Source of the DNA: Diplosphaera chodatii | Taxonomy: Eukaryota; Chlorophyta; Trebouxiophyceae; Prasiolales; Stichococcaceae | Assembly: GCA_032358165.1 (NCBI GenBank) | Contig: JAALGY010000053.1 | Location: 2,418,001-2,482,000 of the forward strand | Length of the DNA stretch: 64,000 nucleotides | Direction: 5' to 3' | Part shown: piece by piece, positions 22,655-34,657 of the stretch | Position numbering within the stretch: the stretch's first letter is position 1 | Layout: every line of letters begins with the position of its first letter | Translations under genes and position numbers: made by a program | Notes under the pieces: model-generated | What the model was told of the DNA's origin: nothing | The model's database searches: none | The model's input: the letters and a program-made list of their open reading frames with translations, nothing else

Positions 22655-25600
22655 TCAGTCATCCGCATCACGGGAGGCTACCACTGTGTACGGCCGCCGG
22701 GGCATCAGCAGCCTCCGCACCCCGGCATATGCCCCAATGATCGCCACCATCGCCATTGCCGCCATTGCAGCTGCAGCGACCCACCCGCTGAGCGTGATGA
22801 CGGCAGCGCCCTGTGCCTGCAGTTGACAGCAAAGGAGCTCTCAGTACCTGCAACAAACCCAAGTGTCCCTCCAGCATGCGAGCTGTGTCGTTCACCCTGA
22901 CAACCGCATCACGGGACTTGATCCATGCATTGCCAAAACGTATGGCTTTGGTACCATTGGAACCAGTGTTCCCCGGGGCGCAGACCACTGCTTTGTGTGC
23001 AGCAATGCGGTTGACAAAGGTGACGCACCTCGGGGTTGACCATCCTGGCCTTCACAAGCGCTGCGTTGGCGGCGACGGCAGCACGCGCCTTTGCCTGCAG
23101 CTCCGCGATCTTCACCTGCACCGCCCGCTGCGCTGTGCCCGCCGTGAGCTCCGACCTCGCGTCCTGCGATAGCATCTTTCTCCAGCTGAACGGACTTGGC
23201 CGATGCTGCGCTGAGGCGTAAGGCCTGGTTCGCGGGTCACTTGCGAACAGGCAGCAGGTGAAATAGGATGGTGATGTGCACCAGGGGGGCCGCCGCCATG
23301 ACGAGCTCCCGGCACTGGGCTTCCAGGGGCGAGCCCTTAGCCAGGCTCTGGGCCAGGCAGCGGCCCACGGCGCCGATGCTGAACACGCCGCGCTTGTGGC
23401 GGCTGGCCTCCGCGCCGCACAGCTGGCCGACGGTCGAGTCGCACGCCTCAGTGAGCGCAGCCCCTGCATGTGAGGAAACTCAGTGTGTGGGCAGCAAGGG
23501 ACTCATGAGCTGGCCTGTCATACAACTTCAAGAAGAGGACTGGCACTGACCTCCATCTAAGGCCATGTGGTCCGACATGGCTCTGGATTACTCTTTACAT
23601 GGTGCCTCCAACTACAGGGGCCAATGCAGGTTGCCTGCCTGACCGCGATGCGACACATGGTAGGGCCTATCAGCACCTGGCGTGTACTCCCACAGCGCCA
23701 TGCGCGCTGCCCGGCTGACCTCCGTCTCGCACACGCCGCCCAGGTCGTCCAGCTGCGACAGCAGGCACTTCATCACCGCAGCTCGCCTGTGCACCTGGCC
23801 CTGCAGCAGCACATCCATCTCGACTGTCACTGTCGCTGTGCCTGGGTGATCTTGTCTGCCTCCGAGGAGGGGCTTCAAGGAGGGGCAACCAGTGTTGATT
23901 CCAGCTATGTGCCTAGGCTTGCAGTCACACACCAATTTGCCAGATACAGACTGAGCTAAGCCTACATGTGCGGCTCGCTGCAGACAGTGCAATGGCCTGC
24001 TCTACAAGGCAGCTGCCACTCGTGCTATGATATCGATGTTGGCCAGCAAAGCACAAAGCTCCATACCTGAGCGTCTTTGCACAACATGTCGATGTCCTCG
24101 CCGCAGGAGGACGCGATGCCGTAGTCCTCATGCCAGTCGGACTGCATCGCTGCCTCACGCATGCCCACTTGCGCCAGGCACTCCTGTCCAAAGTCTGGCT
24201 GCATCAGGTTCTCCTGCAGGCACTGCATGATGCGGCCCCGACCTGCAGGACGGGTTGAACATGTGTCGTGTGTTTTCAACATGTGTACCAGCATAATTGC
24301 CGCAAGCCAGCTGGGATTGGGACATTGTTGTACAATGCAAACGCAACATGCACCCCGTAGTCTTGCAGTCAGTACCACACAAGTCGATGTACCGAGGGTG
24401 CAGGAGGCCAGACTGGCTGTACCTGGCTTGACATTGCCGCAGTACACTGCAATCTCCTGGGAGCACAGCTTTCGCAGCTTGGGCCGCAGCCGCACATCCT
24501 GCAGTGGGAGCCCACGGCATAGTTAATGCAATACTCATTCCCTCCAGAAGCATCTGAAAGTACAGGGTGGCACTTTTTGTGCAAATGTTGTTGAGCAGGT
24601 GGATGTTGCTCTGCATGCATGTGCCCATGATCGATCAGATGGGAATCCGGGTGGTTTTCCTGTGCAAGTCCTGGTTGCATTAGGAAGCCTACCTGAGCCT
24701 GCATGATGGTGAGGTGCAGCTCCTCCTTCCGGCAGTCGGGCGACAGCTGCGCTGTGTGCTGCCGCAGGCACTCGTGCACCCGCCCCTCGCCTGCACGTGC
24801 AATCGAATCAACTGCAACCTTCTCCGTACGAAAACGGATGCAGCTTTGATTTGCATACACAGCATGCTGCCCTGTCGACGTGCTGTTCACAACTGCCGAT
24901 ATTGCTAGCCACCTTTCAAGACCTTCTTGCAAAACTTGTTCACGTCCTCTCGGCACGTCTCAGCCAGGATCACGTCATTCCGGTAGTCAAACACCTGCAG
25001 CGCATTGTGGCAGGTTCCAATGCTGCTGTCAGGCAGGAAATCCCTAATGCTGTTGTTGCGATGCACCATGTATGTATCGCACAAGGTAGATGTCGAGCTT
25101 CCTGGTCTTTGGGGCCTCACCTCCATCTTCTCGAAGTAGAAGACCTCATTGCGGCACGCCTTGCTGCGGATTTGCTCGGAGTTGTCTGTGAGGCAGCGCA
25201 GCGCGCGGCCCCCGCATGCGTGCTTGGTCGCGTCTTTGCACACATCCGGGCACAGGGTGGCCAGGTCGTCCTTGCAGGAGTCCCGCAGCCGGAAGTTCAG
25301 CCTGTACGCATGCAGCTTGGCGCTCAATGACATGGCTTGCAGTCTTGCATGCAATTGGGTGCATGGGGCCAGGTCCTGTCTCACCTGTAGTCTGTTGAAG
25401 ATCGCTCTGTGTCGGCGACAACCTTGTCTCGGCACTCTCCTCCCATGGCTGCATCGTCCAGTTTGTCCTGTCCGGCCAGAACATGCATCGCTGATCACCA
25501 CCCAACCTTTCGGGTGCTCAGTGCAGACAGGGGTTGTGCGAGATTTGACGAATGAAATTGAGGTCACAAGCGCTCTGAATCAACAATTGTGCTAAGGTAC

Positions 25601-28600
25601 TGATGTGACTATAGGGTCCAGACATCAGTAGCACCTGCAGGCAGCGGATGATGCGGGCATGGCCATGCGGCACGCCTGCACAGAGTGCCGAGATCTCCCC
25701 AGCGCATGCTGCCTGGTCAAGGCAATAGCAGCTTCCTAAAGCATCATTTTTCAACCGCGCCACTCGCCAAGATGAGTGCAAACTGCAGTGTCAGATGTGG
25801 TTCGGCTCACGTCTCCAATGCATGTACACCACTCAACACCAAAATTCCCACTTTTCGCCCAGCCAGAACAGCTAATGACTACCTTCAATGGCGCCTTGAA
25901 GTCGATGTCCTCCGCCATGTCTTGCTCGAAGTCGAACAGCGCCGCGCGGCAGTACACCCCCAGCTGGTCCCGCCCATCCTGCAGGCACTGGATCACCCGC
26001 GCCGAGCCCTGCAGGATGTGGAAGACAGGGTGAGCAGGAGTTCGATACGGAAGAAAAAATTTGTGGCAGGGTACCTGGTTGCGTATGGTATGCATGCAGG
26101 GCCTCAACGTGCCTGACGCTGCACAGTTGCTGCAGCACAGGTGGTTGCCTAGCATGCTGGTGTAGCTGAGCAGGTCAGGGCTGAGTGACAGCACCCACCC
26201 GACACAGAGGACTGGTGGCGGCCAGGCAAGCAGCGGCCGCTGCCCGCGTCTACAATCCCTGCTGTAGGCTATGCGCAGGTCGAGCTGCCATCTTTATCCG
26301 TTTTCAGCCTGACGCACCGGCTGGGCGTCGGGGCACAGCCGCTTGCGGTCGTCGGCGCAGTCGTTGGCGAGCGGGAAGTTGAAGCGCACGTCCTCCGAGG
26401 CCCGCTCCAGGGTGCGGTGCACCTGCGCCTGGCACTCCGGCACCTGCGGCGGGCAGGAAGTGCGCGGTCTGCAGCAAGGGACAACAGGAGAGCCTGGTCA
26501 TCTGGCTGTGTGGCCCGCATGTGCCCAGCAGTGCCTGCAGCGCAGCTGATGGCTTGCACACTGTATGGAATGCAGACTGTGCCTACGCTGGGTATGCAAA
26601 CTCCGGCACCTAATCCAGTTATTGCCGGCCACATCGGCGTATGGATACATTGCATTCCCATTGAATGTTGGTGAGGTTATTTTGCAACCTGTGATGCTGA
26701 CAAGCTACAACAGCAATCTCGTTGCCTGCACCCAGGCGCAACAAGCAGCACGAGAGCGTGCAGCTCACCATCAGGTCGTCGCGGAAGTCCTGCAGGCAGC
26801 GCACCACCTTGCCGTCGAAGCCCTGCACGCTGTCCAGACGGCTGAGCGGCAGCCCACACAGCTTCTGGATGTCCTGCTCGCACGCCTGCTCCACAAAACA
26901 AGATGTGTCATTACATGACCTTGCAACCTAGCGTGAAGCAATGCAAGCCATTTAGACGCAGCCCTGATCGGCTGCTCAGCGTTCACTACAACAAAATGCT
27001 GCAGACCAAAAATGTCACTTGTACTGTGGCCTTACTGTCCGGCAGCTTTACCCCTTCACAACCTTGTGCGCAGCCACACACCACCCCACAGCACCATGTT
27101 CCGGTCCTGAATAATCTCAATACACAGGAACGAGGGTCCTATTTGTGATGTGCTTGCCTGCCGCAGGGGCGCGTCCAGTCGGAAATCCATCGCACGAGCT
27201 TCCATGGCGGTCTCCAGGGTTGAACGGCAATCTGGGCCAAAGCCATCCGTGTAGCGGTGTCCCTCCAGGCAGTCCATCATGTGCGAATGGCCTGCGCACC
27301 AGGCGGAAGCTCTTTACTGTGAGCTGACACCCATTGTTGAGCATGGCCTGACGTTCTGATGGCTCTCATGGCCGCGTTATGATCTCAATAGCCTGCTCTC
27401 AGGCACACAAGGCAGCATGAAAAGTGTCAGACATGACGCTTGTCAGTTCTGCAATGTCGTAACCACACCTGGCTCTGCTTGAGCGCAGAAGACCTGCATC
27501 TCGCCCGCACACAGGCGCATCAGCTGCACTGACAGCCGTACATCACCCGCATTTTCGACGTCCTGCCGGAACAGCTCCTGCTTGCAGTCGAAGGACACCC
27601 TCCCCGCGTTCTCCCGCTGCAGATGCAGATGACACGGGGACATTACTCAAGCACTCTTAACCACTCGCACATGTCAGCCAGTGGGTTTTGCGGCTGGTGT
27701 CTGCAGCTGGCAATCCCTGCGCCGTCCATAACCCTCTACCAAGTGTTTGATGCCTAGTGCGCCATCACTCAGCAACCATTGCTTTTCCCGACAGTCCAAT
27801 GACTGCCAAAACGCGTTGAGCAGCAGCAGCTGTGGACAGGCAACACAGGCCCTGCCGAGGACGCACGCAGCGCACCAGGCAATCCTGGGTGCGGCCCTCG
27901 CCAGGCAACACATCCGCGCAGTACTTGTCAGCGTCGCCCCTGCAGTACTGGTCCAGTTGTGCATCCACGCGGAAGTCCTCTGCAGCCTGCAGGGCGGATG
28001 CGGAAGCACCATAAATGAGTGTCTGCAGATCGCAGATGCTACACTGCAGCACAAGGTCGCTGCACGGGTGGCCATGCTGGTTCCCGACTGTCAGCAGGAA
28101 GCTCACATCCTGCTGGGTACGAAACACCTCTGCCTGGCAGCGCTCGCTGAGCTGGTCGCTGACGGTCCTGCAGTGAAGCACAGGACCATCTGGCTGGGCC
28201 GCCCTACTGCTGCCTCACTAGTCTGCACTTGCAGCTGGTGCAAACTCGGCTTGCACTGCCAGCGCCCGGTATCACCTGAGGCATGCCAACACTGCGCCGT
28301 AATTCCTGCCATGTTTTCTGCAAAACCGTCTTGCGTCTCGTGTGCACGCCCTCGCTATATTTAGCATATACATGGTGGTCAGTTGCAGGGAACAAGTACC
28401 GCAAATCATAGCAGGCAGGCAACAGCAGCAAGCACAACCATAGTGTACTGGAGTCGTGTTTCGTTGTCAAAGCATCGCACCCAGGGGGATATCCTTGTTG
28501 ATGTTTGTGGCCCTGTCGACCTTGAAGGCCTCCAGCTCGGCAATGCACGTCGGGCTGATGTTGACACCTGCATGCGTGTGCATTGAAAGTGACAAGCTTG

Positions 28601-29463
28601 CTCTTGGTAGCAGCTCCACTAGGAAGGCTTCTAAAGACTGCACCGCAGCTGCCAGTGATGCCTGTCTACCTGGGACATTGCCTAGTTGCTCCTGGTGCAG
28701 CTGCTCCGTCAGACACTCTGCAAAGCGCCCCTCGCCCACCGTCACGGTGTTGCAAAAGATGTCGTATGCTGCTGAACAGGCGCCTGCAGTGGGAAGGGGA
28801 GGGGAGAATGTTGTGCCCGGCAGCAGTATGTCGTACTTGGGCTCCGCAATGGGCAGGACATCAACGGCACTCGGTGCGGACACCGACCTGTTGTGGACAC
28901 ATCGGCAACACCGCTTGCAAGCTCAGCCGCTGGGGCCTCGGCGATTAGTTGTGCAACCAGCGGCTCGGAGACCTGCAGACGAGGCGCCTCTAGAGTCACT
29001 CATGCCGTATGGAGAACCCACTTGATTGCGCATGCATGGTCATGTTCACGGTCATGGCGCAAACCTGCTTGTGCTGCCTCTGCAAGTCGATAGCTTCCTG
29101 AATCTGCTGCTGCAGCTCAGCCAGCTGTTCTGCCGTAAACACCCGCTTCGCATCGACCGCCTGGCCCGTCGATTCGGGCGTGCTGTCTGCTGCAGGTAGA
29201 TTTGTGTCTGCCTGCGGCTGGTCTGCGTCGCCATTGCCACTGGATGCAAACTCCTCGACAGCGGGCTCGGCAGCCGCGTCTGCAGGCTGCTGTTCGGGCT
29301 GCTGGCCAGCGGCAGGCTGATCTGATGCCGCTGCCGCGGCCGCATCTGCCTGCTGCGGCTGGTCCGCTGGCTGCGCTTCCCCAGCCGCAGCGTCCTGCGC
29401 CCTGCCTGCCAATGCAGCCGACAGCAGCAGCGCAAGCACCAGCGCTACACGCATCCGACCCAT
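22655..29463 (-). CDS. Golgi apparatus protein 1 (GLG1/ESL-1/CFR-1)-like cysteine-rich membrane protein
   Basis: A long minus-strand gene of about 20 small exons. The first exon (29463-29065) encodes a signal peptide, MGRMRVALVLALLLSAALAG, then an Ala/Gln/Asp-rich spacer. Then come repeated Cys-rich units of the GLG1 type (C..D...LC....G.....CL), for example AACAGEISALCAGV, CKDDLATLCPDV, CREDVNKFCKKV, QACEQDIQKLCGL, SCGEDIDMLCKDAQ and ACDSTVGQLCG, each often followed by R(V/I)xxCLQ. At least fifteen partial or complete units lie between 28800 and 23260. The last exon (about 22819-22655) has one transmembrane helix (AAMAMVAIIGAYAGV) and a short basic tail ending SRDADD. This is the animal GLG1 architecture: a large lumenal ectodomain, one helix and a short cytosolic tail. 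Animal GLG1 is a Golgi glycoprotein that binds growth factors and E-selectin; its role in algae is unknown. Not every exon border was resolved. Confidence 0.85.
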
Positions 29464-29972
29464 GTCCAGCTCTCGACCTCACATAGACATCAGGTGAGGG
29501 GCTTGTAGTTGCAGAACGCTTGGCTGATGCTGTCAGATCCCGGGTGTATCACGGTGCGTCGGCAGCTGCTGAAGATGCACACTGATTTCTGATGGATGAT
29601 TGCTGCGTTGAGAACACACACTAAACCGGAAATGCAATGCTGACTTGGTCGCAGCGGATGTCATGCCACATGCTTTGCACATGCACTCATGCAGCCCAGA
29701 TCTCAAACTGAGACCAGACGCGAGAGCGCCTGCAAATACTGCTTGCGAGTTTGCAGAGGACTATCACAAGGATCGTGACCCATTTGAACTACCGTTGTCA
29801 TCTGCATGCGCACGCGTAGTAGAGCTGGACAGTTCCACCCTGCGGTTCAGCAGCACAACATCACACAGTGCAAGCAAGCTGCAGCGCCCTGAGTGTGTTG
29901 ACATCATCTTTGTGAAGGCTGCAGACAGCTTTCAGGCGGGCCTTGCCTGCCATTGATGCAATGTAGTCCTCG
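29464..29972. promoter_or_regulatory. Divergent region between the GLG1-like and RanBP2 zinc-finger genes
   Basis: About 510 bp between start codons on opposite strands. It contains an open frame on the plus strand at 29645-29956, but that frame starts without an ATG and has no similarity I recognise. Promoters for both genes are expected here. Confidence 0.4.
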
Positions 29973-32375
29973 ATGCGGCTGCGGAGTCAGCAGGCACATG
30001 TCAGCGCAGCCCGCCTAGCGACATCCGCTGCGGCGCACAACAGAGCCGCATGGGCAGCTCAGTCAGATGACGAGGAGACTGACGACCAGCAGCCGATTGA
30101 CACGACACAAGGATACCCGCAGCCGCTGCTGACCCAGCACCATGATGGGCCTCACTTGGAGACGCAGGACCAGGCGCTTACCTACGATGAGCTGCAGGAT
30201 GCAAGGTAGCGAGTGATCATCAGGTGTCACGCCCTGCGCAAGGTGCAGCCGATCTGGGTGTGAGGTTGACATTGGTTGTGGTGTGCAGGCGTATCACCGC
30301 TGCAGCAACCCGGCAGTGGCGCAGCAATGACCGCAGGTGCATGACAACTCGCTTGCACGGCTGCAGTAGTGCAAGCCGGTGTTCTCTGTACGTATAAGTT
30401 AGCACCATGCTGCATGTACAGCGCATCATGCACAGTGCGCAACAAAAAAATTGTCGTTGTCCAGGCTGGCGCAGCTCAAGCGACAGTGGCCCTTCGACCC
30501 CCGGCCTGATCGAACGGTGTCTGCAGTCCAGCATGCACGCCGCGGCACATTCGACAAGCTGCTGTACAGCAAAGCAGTTTCGTCCGAAGCCAATCAGGCA
30601 AATGGCACGCAGCTCACTGGCATGGCTCTGGACGCACACGATGTTGCAGCATCATCGGCAGCAGGCGCAGAGTCAACCAGTGACGCCGACTCAGACAGCA
30701 CGCACACTGTTCAGCAGCCGCGCAAGCGCATCAGGATCACACCCGCTGGTATGTGCTTGCATCTGGCATGGCATCTGCCTCTGTTGTAGCTTCTGCTATG
30801 CCGGTGCCTCTTACATACGATGAACAAGCGCAAGGCAGTGTTGTGAGCGTCCTGATCTCAATGACAATGCATCACAGACCGAAAGAGAGAGGCACTGGGA
30901 CTGCCGCCGCGGCCGCCTCCACCTCAGGGCACCTGGACCTGCATCAACATGCACCGCACGCCCGCAGACTCAGCCTCCCAGCTGGCAGCCCATTCTGACA
31001 GGTACGCGGCTGAAGGCAGCCGTGCCCATTGCCATTGTGCACCTGAGCTCTGGTCTGCAACAGAGCGCACACTTACTCTTCGACCCCGTGCCCTCAGGTT
31101 TGTGCAGTGCGCACGAGAAAACACGGCGGCGGACTTCAACTGCAAGGCGTGCGGCGCAGCCCGCTGGGATGGGGCTGGCGGGCAGCTGGCCGCCCGGATG
31201 GCGGCGGTCCTGCAGGTGCGACCGTCACGCAGCAGGCAGTCGCCGCTATATCGCTCTGAGAGCCGGCGACAGCCCCGCCGGCCCAGCAGCCAGCAGACTT
31301 GGCCCACAGCCTGCACAGCCTGGCGTGCTGGTGTGCATGCGGACGTTAAGGTGCTGTGTCCGCTCCGGCTGCAGACGTCGGACCTCGCCACCCTCACGCT
31401 CAGCGGCGTGCTGCAGCGGCTGGAGGCGGAGAGCGGCAGCGCGGCCGGCGCCGGCCTGCAGTTTGCTCGGGCGGACGTCAAGACGGAGGTCGACCGCCAG
31501 CTCAGCCTCAGTGCGTCAAAAGATACCCAACTAGTGATGGATGTCTCTTGGCGCCTTGCGCTATCTGAGCTATTGCGCGCCGCCTGGCTGTGCTGCGGAG
31601 CATGTACCCAGCATCTGCTGACGGGTTTCACCGGGGGTGCAGCCTGCCTACTTGTGGTGCTGATGACATCCCACCGTATCGACAGGGGCCCAGTGTGCTC
31701 AAGCGGGCCCCGCCCAAAGAGCAGCCGAGGGCAGGGCGCCACCTGCTTCTGCGCCACAGCAGACTCAGCCACCGGATGGTGCGCATCCCAGTATTGCCTG
31801 CACTGACCTGCAAGCCACACCACATGGCTGCCCACCAGTCACATGACAGCGTTCCCATCCACGCAGAGTCGATGGTGGCCCAAGCGGCGGCGCAGCTGCA
31901 TGACAGCATCGCGCTGCTGGCGGCGCAGCAGGCCAGCAGCCTGGCGCTGCGGCGGCGGGCCTTGGCGAGCGCTCTGCCCGGCCGCCCGGCGGCCGCAGGC
32001 GCCGCCGGGGAAGCAGCTGGTGCAGGCCGGCAGCAGGGTCCAAATGCAGGAGGGGGTGCGGGTGCGGCGGCAGCAGCGGATGTTGCAGCCGCGCCCGGGC
32101 TGGACGAGCTGCAGCCCTGGCCCAACATTCCAGACGAAGCAGGGGGCAGGGCGAGCCAGGACGAGGCTGTGGATGTGGCGGGGGACTGGGACCGGGGCCC
32201 GGGCCTTGCTGGCATCCCCACGGTGCTGCAGGGTGGGGACGCAGCGGCAGCTGGGCAGGCGGCAGATGACGATGCAGCTTGCCCAGAGCAGGAGGCAGAT
32301 CCTCCGCAGCTGCACGCGGCGACGCAGCACGGCTGCAACTTCGCGGTGACGCTGCTGGGTGAGGCGCTGCCTTGA
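29973..32375 (+). CDS. RanBP2-type zinc-finger protein, unknown function
   Basis: Exons 29973-30205, 30289-30336, 30465-30748, 30878-31001, 31098-31215, 31375-31510 and 31867-32375 are in phase and give about 483 residues. The N-terminal half is acidic and then basic, with a nuclear-localisation-like PRKRIRI at the end of exon 3. A zf-RanBP2-like element follows: GTWTC supplies Trp and the first Cys, and QCARENTAADFNCKACGAA supplies the second Cys, the conserved Asn and the last CxxC. About 24 residues, with an intron among them, separate the first and second Cys, where two to four are usual. The next exon (SDLATLTLSGVLQRLEAES) resembles a DEK-C-like helical unit, tentatively. The last exon is helical, then Ala/Gly/Asp-rich and disordered. 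RanBP2 fingers bind single-stranded RNA or ubiquitin; which applies here cannot be told. The last exon could also splice onward via a donor at 32359. Confidence 0.65.
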
Positions 32376-32541
32376 CACATCAACAACACACATGCCGCTA
32401 AACGCCTCACGCAATGATCAGGTCCAACGAACTGAAGGGAGCTTGGCACCGCAAGCCTCATGCTTGCACGTTGGCTGAAATTGTTGTGCATACGTGCATG
32501 CAGAGACCATACTGCACCGCAAGTGCAGCCCGGCGCCCAGC

Positions 32542-34317
32542 ATGACGCCCCTGGTGATGCTGCACCTGCCGCCAGACAGGTGCCGAGCATGGCATGCACC
32601 AATTCCATGCATGCGCATGTGACCGCACTGATCCGTATATGCATGGTGATTTCATGTGGAAGGCCATGCTGCTGGGGGCGCGTGACTTCAAAAGAGGCCA
32701 GTGGTCTGCAGGAAGTTCATGGGCGTGCCTGTGGCTGCCGGTGCCACTGAGCCGGATCCAGCTTCGGACGAAGGAGACACCACAGCGCAGGCCGCCAGGG
32801 CCGCTGCGCACTGCACCGCCGTCGCCGCTGCGACGCTGCACGGGCTGAGGAGCACCAAGGCATCGTCTGACGCGGCCCGCCCGCCGCTGCTGCTGAACCC
32901 CTGGCCGTATGGCGAGGAAGCGGCTCCGCAGCCCGCGGCCCGCACGCTCCCAGCCTCCACGCTGGACGCCCTGCTCAGCGGGCTGCCGCACTACCACGGC
33001 CGGCTCGACGAGCTGCCGAGGTGCGGTCAGCTATTCGCGATCTGACGCTCTTTGCGATCTGATATCCTGGATAGCAACAGACTCGCTGCTCGGTTGTTGA
33101 AGCTGAGCAGCGCGCTGGCATTGGGATGACCTTCATGGTGCGGGGTTTGCTGCAGGTCCCCCACCAAGCGGGAGGCTGGGCGCAACGCAGAGGATGGCAC
33201 AGCATCCTTGCGGGCAGCTGGTGCTGCAGGTGCGGCTGGCACATCCTTGCCCGACGGCAACCACCCGCAGCAGTCTCAGGCGTCCGAGCGCCCCGCAGAG
33301 GGCGCCTCCGATGCTGCAGACTGGCAGCGAGGCAGCCAGCGGAGCGCGTTCACGGCTACTGGCGCCCGGGGCCAGCCGCCGCCCAGGCCAGCTCATGGTA
33401 AACTTTTTGTGTCACTTGCGCTGCATCAGGAATGTATGCAAGGAGCCGTATTGCACTCCGATGCTTGGTGCACTCCTTGGCATGAGATGATTGCCCAGAG
33501 AATCTGGCGTGACTGGACAATTTTGAGCATCATGTCGGCATGCTCAAACACTTGATCCCCTGTGACATTACCATGCATTGATCGCCATGGGACTCGTCAC
33601 CATGCGTTGCTCCACATGGGAGGTTCAGCTGTCCGGGCCGCAGGCTCGTTGATGCCGTGCTTGACGCAGGCCTGATTGGTGACGGATGTCACATCACACG
33701 GTGCAGAGGGCGCTGGCTGGAGGCGGCAGCCGCCGCGGGTGCCGCGCAACCTGTACTGCGTCCCGAAGCGCGGCGGCGTCACCAGCGGCACCACGTTCTG
33801 GTACGAGGACCCCGCGCACCCCAGCCGCTACGGCAGGTGAGACAGGAGTACTCACTGGCACCACAGGGCGGCGTGAAGCGTGCAACTGGCCTCATAGGTG
33901 ATGATGCCTCATGAAGTTTGCAGGGCAGTGACCCCGCTGCACCGGCCCCCAGATTGCATTCCACAAAGCAGGCATTGGCATGTTCTCAATCAACTGTTTG
34001 CGACCCTTTGTTGCAGTCTGCACAAGTTCAAGGCGCCGCCCGGGCTGCCAGTGTCCGCCGTGGCGCAGCGGCGGGAGGAGACCCTGGATGCTCTGGCATC
34101 CCAGCTGGCCGCTGTACCGATGGATGTGAGGGCTGTGTTTGCGGCCGCTGCTGAGATGGGGCTGCCACCTGCGCTGCTGTCCGACGTGCTGCGGCGGTAC
34201 GAGGCGCTTCAGCGACCGCAGCTGCACCCACAGCAGCTGGAGCGGGGGGTGAATCATGAGGGGGAGTCACTAACAGAGGGTGTATCAGATGCATCAGACA
34301 TGTTAGGCGGAAGCTGA
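32542..34317 (+). CDS. Unrecognised protein, mostly disordered with a helical C-terminus
   Basis: Five exons close in phase to about 339 residues: 32542-32579, 32712-33020, 33156-33397, 33707-33836 and 34017-34317. The protein starts MTPLVMLHLPPDRKFMG. A long Ala/Gln/Pro-rich middle follows, then a compact piece RNLYCVPKRGGVTSGTTFWY with EDPAHPSRYGR, then a helical C-terminal domain containing EETLDALASQLAAVPMD and GLPPALLSDVLRRYEALQ. I do not recognise a family. It starts 167 bp after the stop of the preceding plus-strand gene, so the two might be one transcription unit or one mis-split gene; I found no phase-compatible splice linking them. Confidence 0.6.
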
Positions 34318-34657
34318 CGGCAGTGATAGCATCAGCGCCATGTACCGGGCCACTGGAAAGGGCACTCGGAGCATAACTATACAGCTGTTGTACATTAGAT
34401 GAGCCTGTCGTTTGGTGCAATGTTTTGTTTCGAGCGGTGTCAGCAGCTGGCTCAGTGTGGTTGCCATTCTCAGCCATAGGTGGGACCACCCTGCAGCATG
34501 TTGCCCACTGGCACAAGGCAGCGTCTTGCAGCAGTTAACTTTGCTCAATCCGCCAAAGCATATGTTTCTGGTAACATTGTGAAGTTCACTCCTCATATGG
34601 GAGACATAAAAGTAGAGGAGACAAGCCAGCACTGCATGGCAGCCATGTATTGACAGG

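Noticed and set aside
30949..31806. 285-codon plus-strand open frame
   Set aside because: It reads through three introns of the RanBP2 zinc-finger gene; exon borders and phases explain the coding parts better.
31628..32644. 338-codon minus-strand open frame
   Set aside because: It is antisense to the GC-rich last exon of the RanBP2 zinc-finger gene; composition is Ser/Ala/Pro/Cys-rich, as expected from the complement of Ala/Gly-rich codons.
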